From CAVVFX01 sp963777595 (lineage in GTDB: Bacteria; Acidobacteriota; Terriglobia; Bryobacterales; Bryobacteraceae), in the NCBI GenBank assembly GCA_963777595.1, contig CAVZRE010000016.1, positions 14,092 through 78,091 of the forward strand: a stretch of 64,000 nucleotides of DNA, in the 5' to 3' direction. Made by a program: the position numbers and the translations under genes. Of this stretch, positions 50,998 to 60,039 are shown piece by piece. The notes below the pieces were generated by a model. That model worked only from the letters and a program-made list of their open reading frames with translations, did no database searches and was not told where the DNA came from. Each line of letters begins with the position of its first letter. Position 1 is the stretch's first letter.

Positions 50998-51804
50998 ATG
51001 TTAACGAACACAACGCATTTGAAGAATTTTGCAATCCGGGCGACCGACGGGGAACTCGGAACTGTAGATGAGATTTATTTCGACGACCAGAGCTGGGGAG
51101 TCCGCTATCTTGTGGTCGACACCGGCGGCTGGCTCGGAGGCAGAAAGGTGCTGATCTCGCCGATCTCGATAATCCGCACAGACTGGCAAGCCAGGCAACT
51201 GGATGTGTCCCTGACGAAAAAGCAGGTTGAGAACAGTCCGGATATCAACACGCGCGAACCTGTCTCCCGGCAGCACGAAGCGTCGTACTTGGGCTATTAC
51301 GGATATGGAAATTACTGGGGCGGTCCCAACATGTGGGGGCCGGCGTTCTACCCGGGCAATCTGGCAGTTCCTCCCGAAGCTTCTTCGCAAGACGTGGCGG
51401 ATCGGATTCGAAACGCCTCGGTCAATTCGCATCTGCGCAGCAGCGACGCCGTTACCGGCTACTACATTGACGCGGCCGATGGCGAAATCGGCCATTTGAA
51501 CGGGTTTGTCATGGACGATGAAGCTTGGGCGATTCGGTATATCGAGGTTGCGACGCGCAATTGGTGGCCTGGAAAGAAGGTACTCGTTTCACCTGCGTGG
51601 ATTGAAACAGTGAGTTGGGAAAATTCGAAAGTCTATGTTGGCCTCACCCGCGAAGCGATCCAGAACGGCCCGGCATACGATGAATCCCTGCCGATCACCC
51701 GAGAGTACGAGAATCGGCTCTATTTTCACTATGGCCGTCCGCCCTATTGGCTGCGGGAGGCCGAAAGCCGTGCTGCCGTTTCGCGGGCCGGCCTTTCAAT
51801 TTAA
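50998..51804 (+). CDS. Tandem PRC-barrel protein
   Basis: The 268-residue protein contains two PRC-barrel domains. The first (~5-80) has NFAIRATDGELGTVDEIYFD and YLVVDTGGWLGGRKVLISP. The second (~150-225) has TGYYIDAADGEIGHLNGFVM and NWWPGKKVLVSPAWIETVSW. A tyrosine/glycine-rich linker (YLGYYGYGNYWGGPNMWGP) separates them. PRC barrels bind RNA, proteins or reaction centres; stand-alone pairs are common in soil bacteria under stress control. It is the last gene of the operon, followed by a stem-loop. Confidence 0.85.
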   Translation: MLTNTTHLKNFAIRATDGELGTVDEIYFDDQSWGVRYLVVDTGGWLGGRKVLISPISIIRTDWQARQLDVSLTKKQVENSPDINTREPVSRQHEASYLGYYGYGNYWGGPNMWGPAFYPGNLAVPPEASSQDVADRIRNASVNSHLRSSDAVTGYYIDAADGEIGHLNGFVMDDEAWAIRYIEVATRNWWPGKKVLVSPAWIETVSWENSKVYVGLTREAIQNGPAYDESLPITREYENRLYFHYGRPPYWLREAESRAAVSRAGLSI

Positions 51805-51826
51805 CTGGCTTACATCTGACGCGTGG

Positions 51827-51856
51827 CGCGGTGTGCCGGAACTTCCCCACACCGCG
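51827..51856. terminator. Stem-loop between convergent operons
   Basis: CGCGGTGTG (51827-51835) pairs with CACACCGCG (51848-51856) around a 12-base loop. It sits in the 55-base space between two converging genes. No U-tract follows, so it may act as a bidirectional terminator or only stabilise the 3' end. Confidence 0.45.
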
Positions 51857-51859
51857 TCG

Positions 51860-52066
51860 TCAGTTCGAACTATTGAATTCTGGTTCGCCATCTTCGTGGT
51901 CCCGCTTCTCCTGCACGGTCTTACCTTCTTGAACGCCAAGCAGGTAAGCATCACAAATATCCTCGGATATGATCCTCTTCATCTCATCGACCGGCCGCGC
52001 AGGGTCGTGCTCCAGACAGTCTTCCGCCTGCGCGTCTGATAATTGTTTCAGTTCTTCTTGGGTCAT
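51860..52066 (-). CDS. Small acidic protein
   Basis: The 68-residue protein (MTQEELKQLSDAQAEDCLEH ... EDICDAYLLGVQEGKTVQEK) is acidic and helical, with no family I recognise. Its ATG overlaps the stop codon of the upstream LysR-type gene (ATGA), which supports real translation. The function is unknown; small partners of regulators are sometimes modulators. Confidence 0.5.
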   Translation of the reverse strand: MTQEELKQLSDAQAEDCLEHDPARPVDEMKRIISEDICDAYLLGVQEGKTVQEKRDHEDGEPEFNSSN

Positions 52067-52842
52067 TTCCGATTCCTCAAGCGCCGCTCGCAGTTGTCTC
52101 GGGTCCGCGTGATTTCAGGCTCCGCTGGCAATAAGTAAAAGCGATTGGTAGCAAGTGTCTCGACCACGCGCCCGTAGAGCCTGTATATCCAGCCCACCTC
52201 GAGCGACTCCAGTACAGCGACGTCATGCCCACGCGCGCAAACCAGGATGCTGTCGCCGGTCGCGATGACAACGCCAGGCATGGCACAACTCGAGTCGACA
52301 ACAAAGCAGTCGCCAGTCATCGCAATCTCGCACCAGTCCGGAACGTGCTGCCGATCTCCGCTGATTCCGCTGCGCCCAACGATGAAGGCGTTAGGCGCCA
52401 GTTGCCTTGCGCTGGAAGGTTCACCGGGGCTGAAACTAAGTAAGTGGAGAACCCTGGGCCGAGCCTCTTGCTCGTTAGCCGTGCGTACTATTTCAACGGA
52501 ACGATAAACTTGTGCCAGAATCCGTTTGCACTCCGCCAGAAACACGATCCCTGCCTCCGTCAACGTTACGGCTCTACCGGTGCGGTTGAGCAGTGTCGTG
52601 CCGACGTTGCGTTCAAGATCCTGGATCTGCCGGCTCAAAGGAGGCTGCGATATGTTCAGCGCCTTTGCTGCCCTCCCAAAATGAAGTTCCTCGGCGACTG
52701 CGACAAAATATCGCAAATGCCGCAGTTCGAAACCCAGATCCGGGGGCGCCGTCCGCGGTTGATGCGCCGTCGCAGTGATCTCGCACTCGTCCGCGTGACC
52801 GTATGTCGTCCGCTGGTATTCTGCCGGGACTAATAGCATCAT
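52063..52842 (-). CDS. LysR-type HTH protein with an atypical C-terminal domain
   Basis: A complete LysR DNA-binding helix-turn-helix is present: LRHLRYFVAVAEELHFGRAA, ALNISQPPLSRQIQDLERNV and TGRAVTLTEAGIVFLAECKR, followed by the linker helix. The rest (~135 residues) does not look like a LysR effector-binding domain. It reads ISGDRQHVPDWCEIAMTGDC, FVVDSSCAMPGVVIATGDSI and LVCARGHDVAVLESLEVGWI. This is a compact beta-rich segment somewhat like S24/LexA-type or sensor folds, and I cannot name it. The frame is open up to an ATG at 52944, but that passes through enhancer-like element F, so 52842 is a compromise start. No ribosome site is clear. Confidence 0.65.
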   Translation of the reverse strand: MMLLVPAEYQRTTYGHADECEITATAHQPRTAPPDLGFELRHLRYFVAVAEELHFGRAAKALNISQPPLSRQIQDLERNVGTTLLNRTGRAVTLTEAGIVFLAECKRILAQVYRSVEIVRTANEQEARPRVLHLLSFSPGEPSSARQLAPNAFIVGRSGISGDRQHVPDWCEIAMTGDCFVVDSSCAMPGVVIATGDSILVCARGHDVAVLESLEVGWIYRLYGRVVETLATNRFYLLPAEPEITRTRDNCERRLRNRK

Positions 52843-52927
52843 CGGAAGACTAGGCACGCGAGTCGCCGTTATTCGTCCTCCGTTTTCAGGCGAAGCCTCG
52901 GCGCGACTGTGACCATGGTTGGCCAAT

Positions 52928-52950
52928 TGACCGCCTGCGGTCATGCCTCA
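52928..52950 (+). promoter_or_regulatory. Enhancer-like element F
   Basis: TGACCG, CCTG, CGGTCA is a perfect six-base inverted repeat (52928-52943) with the same geometry as element E. The right-hand palindrome is lost (TGCCTCA). It lies upstream of the LysR-type gene. A weak CGG-type -24/-12 match is at 52853-52867 on the minus strand. Confidence 0.5.
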
Positions 52951-52973
52951 ACCGATAACGGATAATGCAGCTC

Positions 52974-55100
52974 TCACAGATCCTCGCGCGAAATCCCCAG
53001 CTTACGCATCATCGCGTTCAACGTCGTCCTGTGCAGTCCCAGACTCGTAGCAGCCGTCGTAACCACCCCGCCGCTTTCCCGCAGGACGCGCAGGATATAC
53101 TCGCGCTCAACCTGCTCGAGAGTACCGCCGCTGACGACTGGCGCGGCATTCCGTATCTCGTCTAAAGGAGCGCGCAGGCTCGGACCGGGCGAAAGGATGA
53201 CCGACCGTTCGATGAAGTTCTCTAACTCTCGAACATTCCCCGGCCACGGCCAGCTGACCAGAGCGCGCATGGTTTCCGACGGGATCTTGTCAATTTGCCG
53301 GTTCATGGTCGCGGCGTATTTCGTTGTGAAGTGCCGGACGAGAGCCGGTATATCCTCAGGGTGATCGCGCAAAGGGGTAGTCGTGATCGGGAAAACCTTC
53401 AGCCGATAGTAGAGGTCGCTACGGAAGAGCTTGGCCCCCATCATCTCCGCCAGATTCCGGTTGGTCGCCGCAACCAGCCTGACGTTAATCGGAATGGTCT
53501 TCGTGCCTCCTAATCTCTCAAACGACTTCTCCTGCAAGGCACGAAGCAATTTCGGCTGCAGCTCCAAGGGAATGTCGCCGACCTCATCCAGGAATAGCGT
53601 TCCACGGTTGGCCATTTCGAAACGGCCGATCTTTTGCGACAACGCGCCGGTAAACGCCCCACGCTCGTAGCCGAACAGCTCGCTTTCCAGAAGCCCGGTC
53701 GGAATCGCGGCACAATTCAAAGTAACGAAAGGGAGGTTCTTCCGCGGACTCGTCCGGTGGACCGCGCGAGCAACCAATTCCTTTCCTGTGCCGGTTTCTC
53801 CCAGGATCAATACCGTCGCATCCGTCGGAGCGACCACTTCAATCAGCCGCTGCACCCGTCGGAGGGCCGGGCTGCTGCCTACCATCTCGTCGAAATATTC
53901 TTTGGCGTCTTTCTCTGGTTCGTCAACGCTCTCCACGCGGTCCCGTTCGCGAAGATCCTGTACAAAGGTGATCCAGCGGAAAGGCGAAAGTTGCAATACC
54001 GCGGTAGCGACCAGCACCGGAACGCGAGTTCCATCTCTCCGGATCAGCTCTTTTTCAAACGGCGTGCAAGCTCCGAACCGCAAACCTTCTTCATGCGCCA
54101 GTTCATCCAGTGCGGCGAATTCCGGTGGAGTGAGATCGGGCCAGCTCATTCGACCTGCCAGCAGATCTTCCCGGCTATAGCCGACCAATTCCAGGAAGGT
54201 GTCATTCACTTCTGGAATACGGTCAAACTCACCGGAAACGACACCAGTTATGGTCGAGACCGCAGCAATGGGCCGGATGCGCGCGCGACTGCTCCGCAGT
54301 TTCTCGTCCCTCTCGTGACGGTCGCTGAAGTCGCGCACCACATTGGCAAAACCCTGCAAATCTCCTTTTCCGTCTTTGAGCGCCATAGTAATGGCGTTGG
54401 CCCAGAATCGCGTTCCGTCTTTTCTTGTCCGCCAGCCTTCATTTCCAAAGTGGCCCGTGGCGGCGGACCGTTTGAATACCTCGTCGAGACCGGCCTGTAA
54501 GGACTCTTCGCTGAGATGAAGAAACGATACATGTTGTCCGATCGCTTCCGCGGCGGTATAGCCGAAGATACGCTCCGCCCCCGCGTACCACGTGACAATC
54601 CGTCCATCGACATCCACCAGGAAAAGAGCGTAGTCCTGCACCCAGCCTGGAATCGGTTGCTTTTCTGCATGGGCATCATCCGCGGTTATTGAGGATGTTG
54701 ACGTCTCTTTAAAGACCAGAACGTGGCGCACCGGCAACACGTTCCCTTTGGCCCTGTAAGCCATGGCCCGCGAGTTTCCGTCTGGACCACCTAACCGGAG
54801 CGTGCCCTCCTGTTCGCCAGTAGCCAGAAACGCCTTCCAATGCTCCGAGATCTCGGATTGAGAGCCTGGAGCGGCGAAAGCATCCAACTTGCGGCCGATG
54901 ATCTTTTCTCTGGGAAGCCCGAGCAGTTTGCCCGCGCCCGTACTGGCCTCCCGGGAATTGCGGTCGCTGTCTACGATCAGGACAGGCGCGGCAGGATGAT
55001 AGACGATCGCCCGAAACAGCAATTCGAGTTCTCTGGGTCCGTTTTCCTCTAGCCAGCTGGCGGATGGAGGCTGCGGAGAGTGAGCGGTTACAGGGGACAT
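52974..55100 (-). CDS. PAS-domain sigma-54-dependent transcriptional activator
   Basis: The 708-residue enhancer-binding protein has three PAS-like sensor domains (~25-130, ~150-265, ~280-400). The PAS-2 signature is GRIVTWYAGAERIFGYTAAE. The AAA+ domain has Walker A GETGTGKE, ELFGYERGAFTGA with the intact GAFTGA loop that contacts sigma-54, Walker B GTLFLDEVGDIP and the arginine-finger region PNVRELENFIER-like (PGNVRELENFIERS). A Fis-type HTH ends the protein (VTTAATSLGLHRTTLNAMMR). ATG 55100 has a purine-rich site upstream. Element G and a -24/-12 promoter precede it, suggesting autoregulation. It is the only such activator in the window and the natural candidate to bind the repeated element. 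Confidence 0.92.
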   Translation of the reverse strand: MSPVTAHSPQPPSASWLEENGPRELELLFRAIVYHPAAPVLIVDSDRNSREASTGAGKLLGLPREKIIGRKLDAFAAPGSQSEISEHWKAFLATGEQEGTLRLGGPDGNSRAMAYRAKGNVLPVRHVLVFKETSTSSITADDAHAEKQPIPGWVQDYALFLVDVDGRIVTWYAGAERIFGYTAAEAIGQHVSFLHLSEESLQAGLDEVFKRSAATGHFGNEGWRTRKDGTRFWANAITMALKDGKGDLQGFANVVRDFSDRHERDEKLRSSRARIRPIAAVSTITGVVSGEFDRIPEVNDTFLELVGYSREDLLAGRMSWPDLTPPEFAALDELAHEEGLRFGACTPFEKELIRRDGTRVPVLVATAVLQLSPFRWITFVQDLRERDRVESVDEPEKDAKEYFDEMVGSSPALRRVQRLIEVVAPTDATVLILGETGTGKELVARAVHRTSPRKNLPFVTLNCAAIPTGLLESELFGYERGAFTGALSQKIGRFEMANRGTLFLDEVGDIPLELQPKLLRALQEKSFERLGGTKTIPINVRLVAATNRNLAEMMGAKLFRSDLYYRLKVFPITTTPLRDHPEDIPALVRHFTTKYAATMNRQIDKIPSETMRALVSWPWPGNVRELENFIERSVILSPGPSLRAPLDEIRNAAPVVSGGTLEQVEREYILRVLRESGGVVTTAATSLGLHRTTLNAMMRKLGISREDL

Positions 55101-55211
55101 GAACCACCTTTCTTTCCCTTTGATCCAGGTCACTCAGGATCACACAAGAGACGAAATCAGTCCATACCGAGAGGGTCTCGCAAAACAACTTAGCAGCCGA
55201 TAAGTCTCGAC

Positions 55212-55227
55212 TGCATTCACTGTACCA
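55212..55227 (-). promoter_or_regulatory. Sigma-54 promoter of the activator gene
   Basis: On the minus strand TGGTACAGTGAATGCA has GG-N10-GC and an ATGCA -12 element. Predicted start is near 55201, about 100 bases before the start codon. Element G lies 55-77 bases upstream. Confidence 0.55.
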
Positions 55228-55255
55228 CCGATCACGTTGTCGCGATTGTCCTTTT

Positions 55256-55278
55256 TGACCGGATTTGGTCACTCTCCC
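55256..55278 (+). promoter_or_regulatory. Enhancer-like element G
   Basis: TGACCG (55256-55261), GATTT, GGTCAC (55267-55272): the inverted-repeat half of the motif is intact and the outer TGACC is lost. It lies between the divergent genes for the sigma-54 activator and the sensor-kinase fusion. Confidence 0.6.
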
Positions 55279-55411
55279 GCGAACCGTCTAAGCTTGAGCG
55301 GCGTTAGACTCGCCGGAACGTTGGAAGCGGACTGCTGACGGCCGGGCATCCCGTATGGCGTTTGAATTGCCACTACCGTACGGTACATACCGGATTAGCG
55401 AGGAGTCCAAA

Positions 55412-58400
55412 GTGAAAGAGATCGAGGCGCTCGACGACGACACTGCCGTGAACGCCGAATCGGTGTGCGGAGCAGCCATCCCGGTTGTCGGCATCGGGGC
55501 CTCCGCCGGCGGCCTGGACGTTTTCAAACGCCTGCTTGGCGATTTACCCGACAATACCGGCTTTGCCATCGTATTCATTCAACATCTCGATCCAAATCAC
55601 CAGAGCATGCTTGCTGAGATTCTTTCGCGAGCCACCTCCATGCCGGTGAGCGAGGCGGCGGATGGAGTGCCGCTCGAAGCCAACCACGTCTACGTCATAC
55701 CTCCGAATGTCGAACTGACCCTCTTGGGAGGAGCACTAAAGCTCGCGCCGCGAACGCAAACACCGGGAACACATCTGCCGATCGACCGCTTCCTACGCTC
55801 GTTAGCGGACCAGCGCGGAAGCAGAGCTATCGGAGTCATCCTTTCCGGCGCGGGCTCGGATGGCGCGTCCGGTGTGGAAGCCATCAAGGCCGCTGGGGGC
55901 GTGACGTTTGCGCAGGACGCGGCTACGGCGAAGGTTGCATCTATGCCCCAGGCGGCCGTGGCCACCGGATGCGTCGATTTCGTTTTGCCTCCAGAAGGCA
56001 TTGTCGCCGAACTGGTTAGAATTGGCCGGCACCCGTACATAGCGGACGCCCTGCGCTCGCAACCGTCACGCGACGATCAGCGACTCGTAGACGGCGATAA
56101 GGAAAAACAGTTCGCCGGGATTTTAGACGTTCTACACGCAGCCACCGGCGTCGATTTTTCGCTCTACCGCGAGAAGATGATCAAACGCCGTATCCTCCGG
56201 CGCCTCGCTCTGCGCAATATCCACAGCCTGGCTGAGTACGGCGACAGGTTGGCCAACGATTCCGATGAGATCAAAGCGCTGCAGCGAGATTTGCTGATCA
56301 GTGTGACCAGCTTCTTCCGCGATCCTGAAACATTTGAATGTTTAAAGAAAGTGGCCTTCCCTGAAATTCTCCGTGGCAGGCCGCCAAACGAGACGATTCG
56401 TGTCTGGGTAGCGGGTTGCGCGACCGGCGAAGAGGCTTACTCCATTGCCATATCGTTGCAGGAATATCTGAGCGCAACTGGCGTGGACTTTCCCGTGCAG
56501 ATCTTTGCGTCGGATATCAGCCTGCCGGCGATTGAAAGAGCACGCACCGGCAGGTACCTCGAAAACATCTCGGCTGACATTACCCATGAGCGCCTCAACC
56601 GCTGCTTTACCAAGATCGAGGGCGGATACCAGATAATCAAGAACCTGCGCGAGATGTGCGTCTTTACGCGGCATAACCTGATTGACGATCCGCCGTTCTC
56701 CAGGCTCGACCTGATCAGTTGCCGTAACGTCCTGATCTATCTTGGAGGCGTCCAGAAGAACATCATCTCGTTGTTTCACTATGCGCTGAAGCCGGCTGGG
56801 TTCCTCCTGTTGGGCGCTTCGGAAGGAGCAGCCGGCGGCGATTTATTTTCCGAGGTCGATAGTACACATAGGATCTATTCAAAACGGGAAGCTACGAGAA
56901 AATCGCGCTTATTTCCCTCCGGTGCGAAAGGTCCCAGCCACGGTATGCTGGCTGGCCATGATGCTGCAGCGCGGCCTGCCGCGGACTCATGGGATCGCGT
57001 GGATGTGCGGAAACAGGTCGACCGCATCTTATCGAAGTACAGCCCGGCGGCGTTGGTTGTGGACGAGAATCTGGAGGTTCTCGAAATTCGAGGAAAGACG
57101 AGTCCTTACCTCACGCTGCCGGTCGGAAAAATGAGCTGCAATCTGGTGAAGCTGATTCCCGATACTCGGTTGTTCCTTCAAGTCGAGGAATTGATCCGCC
57201 AGGCGAAGAAGAGTGGCGAACCGGTGAGGCATGAACACGCTCCTTCCGAATACAGCGGGAGTGCCGGCAGCCTGAACCTGGAGGTAGTGCCCCTGGACTT
57301 CAACCCAACCCGCTCGACCCTGGTTCTTTTTGAACCCATCGCCGAGGCCATCGCGAGCCCGGACTCGACGCCGCATCCAGTTCCCGAAGGCGACATCCTG
57401 GACCGACAGATCTCTCACTTGAATCAGCAACTGGCCGACGCCAAAGACCGCTTCCTCTCCTCCATGGAAGCCCATCAAACATCCTGCGAGGAAAGCCAAA
57501 ACGCTACGGAAGAGGCGCTCTCAGCTAACGAGGAACTGCAGAGCCTCAATGAGGAGTTAGAGACCGCTAAAGAAGAACTCCAGTCCACTAACGAAGAACT
57601 GATCACGCTCAATGATGAATTGCAGGCCAAGAACGCGGCGCTCGCGCAAGCCCGCGACTTCGCCATGTCGATCGTGGAAACTATCCGCCAACCCTTGCTG
57701 GTGCTCGATATGGATTTGCGTGTCAAAATGGCCAACAAGTCCTTTTACCGCGCGTTTCAAATCTCGCCGTTGGAAGCTGAGGGACAGATCATCTTTTCCT
57801 TGTCGCATGGTAGCTGGAAACTTCCTGGCCTGCGAGATTCACTGGAAGGTCTACTTCGTGGTGGCAACTCGTTCCCAGACTTCGAGGTCCAACAGGATTT
57901 CTTGGGGTTAGGACGTAAGAGCCTGGTCCTCGGAGGCTGCCATCTCAACCATTTGAAAATGATTCTTCTGGCGGTTGACGATATTACAGAACGCAAACTG
58001 GCGCAGCAGGCCCTGCGCAAAAGCGAAGATCATCTTCGACAGGCGCAGAAAATGGAGGCCGTCGGCAGACTCGCCGGCGGTATCGCTCACGACTTCAATA
58101 ACCTGCTCACCGCTATCCTCGGCTACAGCGGTCTTCTGGTAGAAACGCTCGCCGGTAACGAGCCGGCATTGCAGCAGGTGGGAGAGATCAGAAGGGCCGG
58201 AGAGAGAGCGACCTCGCTCACCAAACAACTGCTGGCCTATAGCCGGCGGCAGGTACTGCAACCGAAGGTGCTCGACCTGAACACGATCGTGGCGGACTTA
58301 GACAAAATGCTCCGCCGCCTGGTGGGTGAGCGGATCGAGGTGGCTATTAATTGTGATCCCGCGCTGTGGCGAGTACGTGCCGACGCGGGTGAGATTGGCC

Positions 58401-59221
58401 GTGCGCTTCTGAACCTCTCGCTGAATGCGCGCGACGCAATGCCCGAAGCCGGAACGCTGACGATTGCAACCGCGAACGTGACTCAGGCGACAAATGATAC
58501 CCCAATTGGGGATCTTGCCCCTGGCCGTTACGCGATGCTGGCCGTTCACGACACGGGGCTGGGAATAGATGCTGAAGTCCAGGCTCATATTTTCGAGCCG
58601 TTTTACACCACCAAGACGGTCGGCAAAGGAACTGGCCTTGGTCTCGCCACCGTTCTGGGAATTGTGGAGCAATCGGGCGGCGTCATCCGTTGTGAATCCT
58701 TATCGGGCGCGGGAACGGTTTTTAAGATTTACTTACCCGCAGTAGCCGAACCGGCGGACACGGTGGCGCCCCCGATCGGCGGCATAGCCATGATGCCCAA
58801 AGGCTCGGAAGTCATTCTGCTGGTAGAAGACGAAGAGATCGTCCGCGTGCTCACGCGTCAAATCCTGACGGCTTGCGGCTACAAGGTTATCGAAGGCTCC
58901 AACGGACGGGAGGGGCTAGACCTTTGCAACACCCACGAAGGCGCGATCGACCTGCTGGTTTGCGACGTGGTGATGCCGGAAGTTAACGGGCGCGAACTCG
59001 CCGAAGGCGCGCTAAAGTTCCGGCCAGGACTGAAGGTCATGTTCATGTCGGGACACACCGAGGATGTCGTCTTGAAGGAGGGCATTCAAAAAGGTACCGC
59101 GTTTTTGCAAAAGCCTTTTCTGCCCGCCGCGCTCGCCCAGAAAGTCCGCGCGACCCTCGATTCAACCGCAGGAGATTCGGCTGCGCGACCCCTCGAAACA
59201 GCCGCGACTGCGGACTCCTGA
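55412..59221 (+). CDS. CheB-CheR-PAS histidine kinase-receiver fusion
   Basis: About 1,270 residues. The CheB methylesterase comes first (VGIGASAGGLDVFKRL, FIQHLDPNHQ, ILSGAGSDGASG: all three catalytic residues), then a CheR methyltransferase (ISVTSFFRDPETFECL, VWVAGCATGEEAYSIA, ISCRNVLIYL). A long coiled coil with NEELQSLNEELETAKEELQS and a PAS domain follow. The kinase has the H-box AGGIAHDFNNLLTAILGYSG and G-box GTGLGLATVLG, and a receiver ends the protein (DLLVCDVVMPEVNGRELAEG, phosphoacceptor aspartate). GTG 55412 is preferred over ATG 55355 because GCGAGGAG lies seven bases upstream. It is divergent from the sigma-54 activator, suggesting a shared sensory circuit. Confidence 0.9.
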   Translation: MKEIEALDDDTAVNAESVCGAAIPVVGIGASAGGLDVFKRLLGDLPDNTGFAIVFIQHLDPNHQSMLAEILSRATSMPVSEAADGVPLEANHVYVIPPNVELTLLGGALKLAPRTQTPGTHLPIDRFLRSLADQRGSRAIGVILSGAGSDGASGVEAIKAAGGVTFAQDAATAKVASMPQAAVATGCVDFVLPPEGIVAELVRIGRHPYIADALRSQPSRDDQRLVDGDKEKQFAGILDVLHAATGVDFSLYREKMIKRRILRRLALRNIHSLAEYGDRLANDSDEIKALQRDLLISVTSFFRDPETFECLKKVAFPEILRGRPPNETIRVWVAGCATGEEAYSIAISLQEYLSATGVDFPVQIFASDISLPAIERARTGRYLENISADITHERLNRCFTKIEGGYQIIKNLREMCVFTRHNLIDDPPFSRLDLISCRNVLIYLGGVQKNIISLFHYALKPAGFLLLGASEGAAGGDLFSEVDSTHRIYSKREATRKSRLFPSGAKGPSHGMLAGHDAAARPAADSWDRVDVRKQVDRILSKYSPAALVVDENLEVLEIRGKTSPYLTLPVGKMSCNLVKLIPDTRLFLQVEELIRQAKKSGEPVRHEHAPSEYSGSAGSLNLEVVPLDFNPTRSTLVLFEPIAEAIASPDSTPHPVPEGDILDRQISHLNQQLADAKDRFLSSMEAHQTSCEESQNATEEALSANEELQSLNEELETAKEELQSTNEELITLNDELQAKNAALAQARDFAMSIVETIRQPLLVLDMDLRVKMANKSFYRAFQISPLEAEGQIIFSLSHGSWKLPGLRDSLEGLLRGGNSFPDFEVQQDFLGLGRKSLVLGGCHLNHLKMILLAVDDITERKLAQQALRKSEDHLRQAQKMEAVGRLAGGIAHDFNNLLTAILGYSGLLVETLAGNEPALQQVGEIRRAGERATSLTKQLLAYSRRQVLQPKVLDLNTIVADLDKMLRRLVGERIEVAINCDPALWRVRADAGEIGRALLNLSLNARDAMPEAGTLTIATANVTQATNDTPIGDLAPGRYAMLAVHDTGLGIDAEVQAHIFEPFYTTKTVGKGTGLGLATVLGIVEQSGGVIRCESLSGAGTVFKIYLPAVAEPADTVAPPIGGIAMMPKGSEVILLVEDEEIVRVLTRQILTACGYKVIEGSNGREGLDLCNTHEGAIDLLVCDVVMPEVNGRELAEGALKFRPGLKVMFMSGHTEDVVLKEGIQKGTAFLQKPFLPAALAQKVRATLDSTAGDSAARPLETAATADS

Positions 59222-59232
59222 CGGCAGAACTC

Positions 59233-60039
59233 TCATCGGCTATGTATCAATTGGTGAGGTTGCGTTTCAAGGAAGCGGTCTGAATTGCGATAGTTCACGA
59301 TTTTCGCAAATGATATGGGATCCAGGCTCGCCCCGCCAACCAGAACTCCATTGATTTCTTCCTGGGCCATTAGTATGCCCACGTTGTCCGGTTTCACGCT
59401 GCCGCCATACAGAATCCGCAGCGACTTCGCGGCCGCTTCTCCAAACACCTTTGCAGCTTCCTTGCGAATCGTCGCATGCGCGTCCGCTGCGATCTTTGGT
59501 GTTGCCGTCTTTCCGGTCCCGATCGCCCAGATCGGTTCGTAGGCGACTACCAACTCCGCAAACTGATCGGCCGTTAATTCACCCAGACCGCCTCGGAACT
59601 GGCGAACCAGTACTTCTTCCGTCTTTCCGCCCTCGCGCTCCTCCAATACCTCGCCGACACATACTACCGGCGTCAGGCCGGCTTCCAGTGCAGCTACGGT
59701 CTTCTCGAAGACGTTCGCGTCGGTTTCATGGAAATACCTCCGTCGCTCGCTATGTCCGATCAGTACATGAGTGCAACCGGCGGACTTGATCATGCACCCT
59801 GATATTTCCCCGGTGAACGCGCCTTCCTTCCCCGGGTACAGATTCTGCGCCCCAATCGCGACATTGGTCTGAATCGTGGCTGCGACGGCCGTCGTCAGGT
59901 CCAGCGCAGGCGGGCAAATTAGAATCTCGCAATGGCGCACGGCCGCTACCAAAGCATTGAACTTCTCGAAGAAGTGTTGCGTTTCGGTGGGCGTCTTATA
60001 CATCTTCCAGTTGCCCGCCATCAAAGGTTTATTCGTCAT
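59233..60039 (-). CDS. tpiA: Triose-phosphate isomerase
   Basis: The 268-residue isomerase interconverts dihydroxyacetone phosphate and glyceraldehyde-3-phosphate. Residues: the lysine in MAGNWKMYKTP (~10), the histidine in VLIGHSERRRYF, the glutamate in VVAYEPIWAIGTGKTATPK, and the phosphate loop RILYGGSVKPDN. The tail (NYRNSDRFLETQPHQLIHSR) is a little longer than usual. ATG 60039 overlaps the stop of the DksA-like gene (ATGA), an unusual coupling of a glycolytic enzyme to a transcription factor. It may be a second, stress-specific isozyme; the rest of the genome would tell. Confidence 0.93.
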   Translation of the reverse strand: MTNKPLMAGNWKMYKTPTETQHFFEKFNALVAAVRHCEILICPPALDLTTAVAATIQTNVAIGAQNLYPGKEGAFTGEISGCMIKSAGCTHVLIGHSERRRYFHETDANVFEKTVAALEAGLTPVVCVGEVLEEREGGKTEEVLVRQFRGGLGELTADQFAELVVAYEPIWAIGTGKTATPKIAADAHATIRKEAAKVFGEAAAKSLRILYGGSVKPDNVGILMAQEEINGVLVGGASLDPISFAKIVNYRNSDRFLETQPHQLIHSR

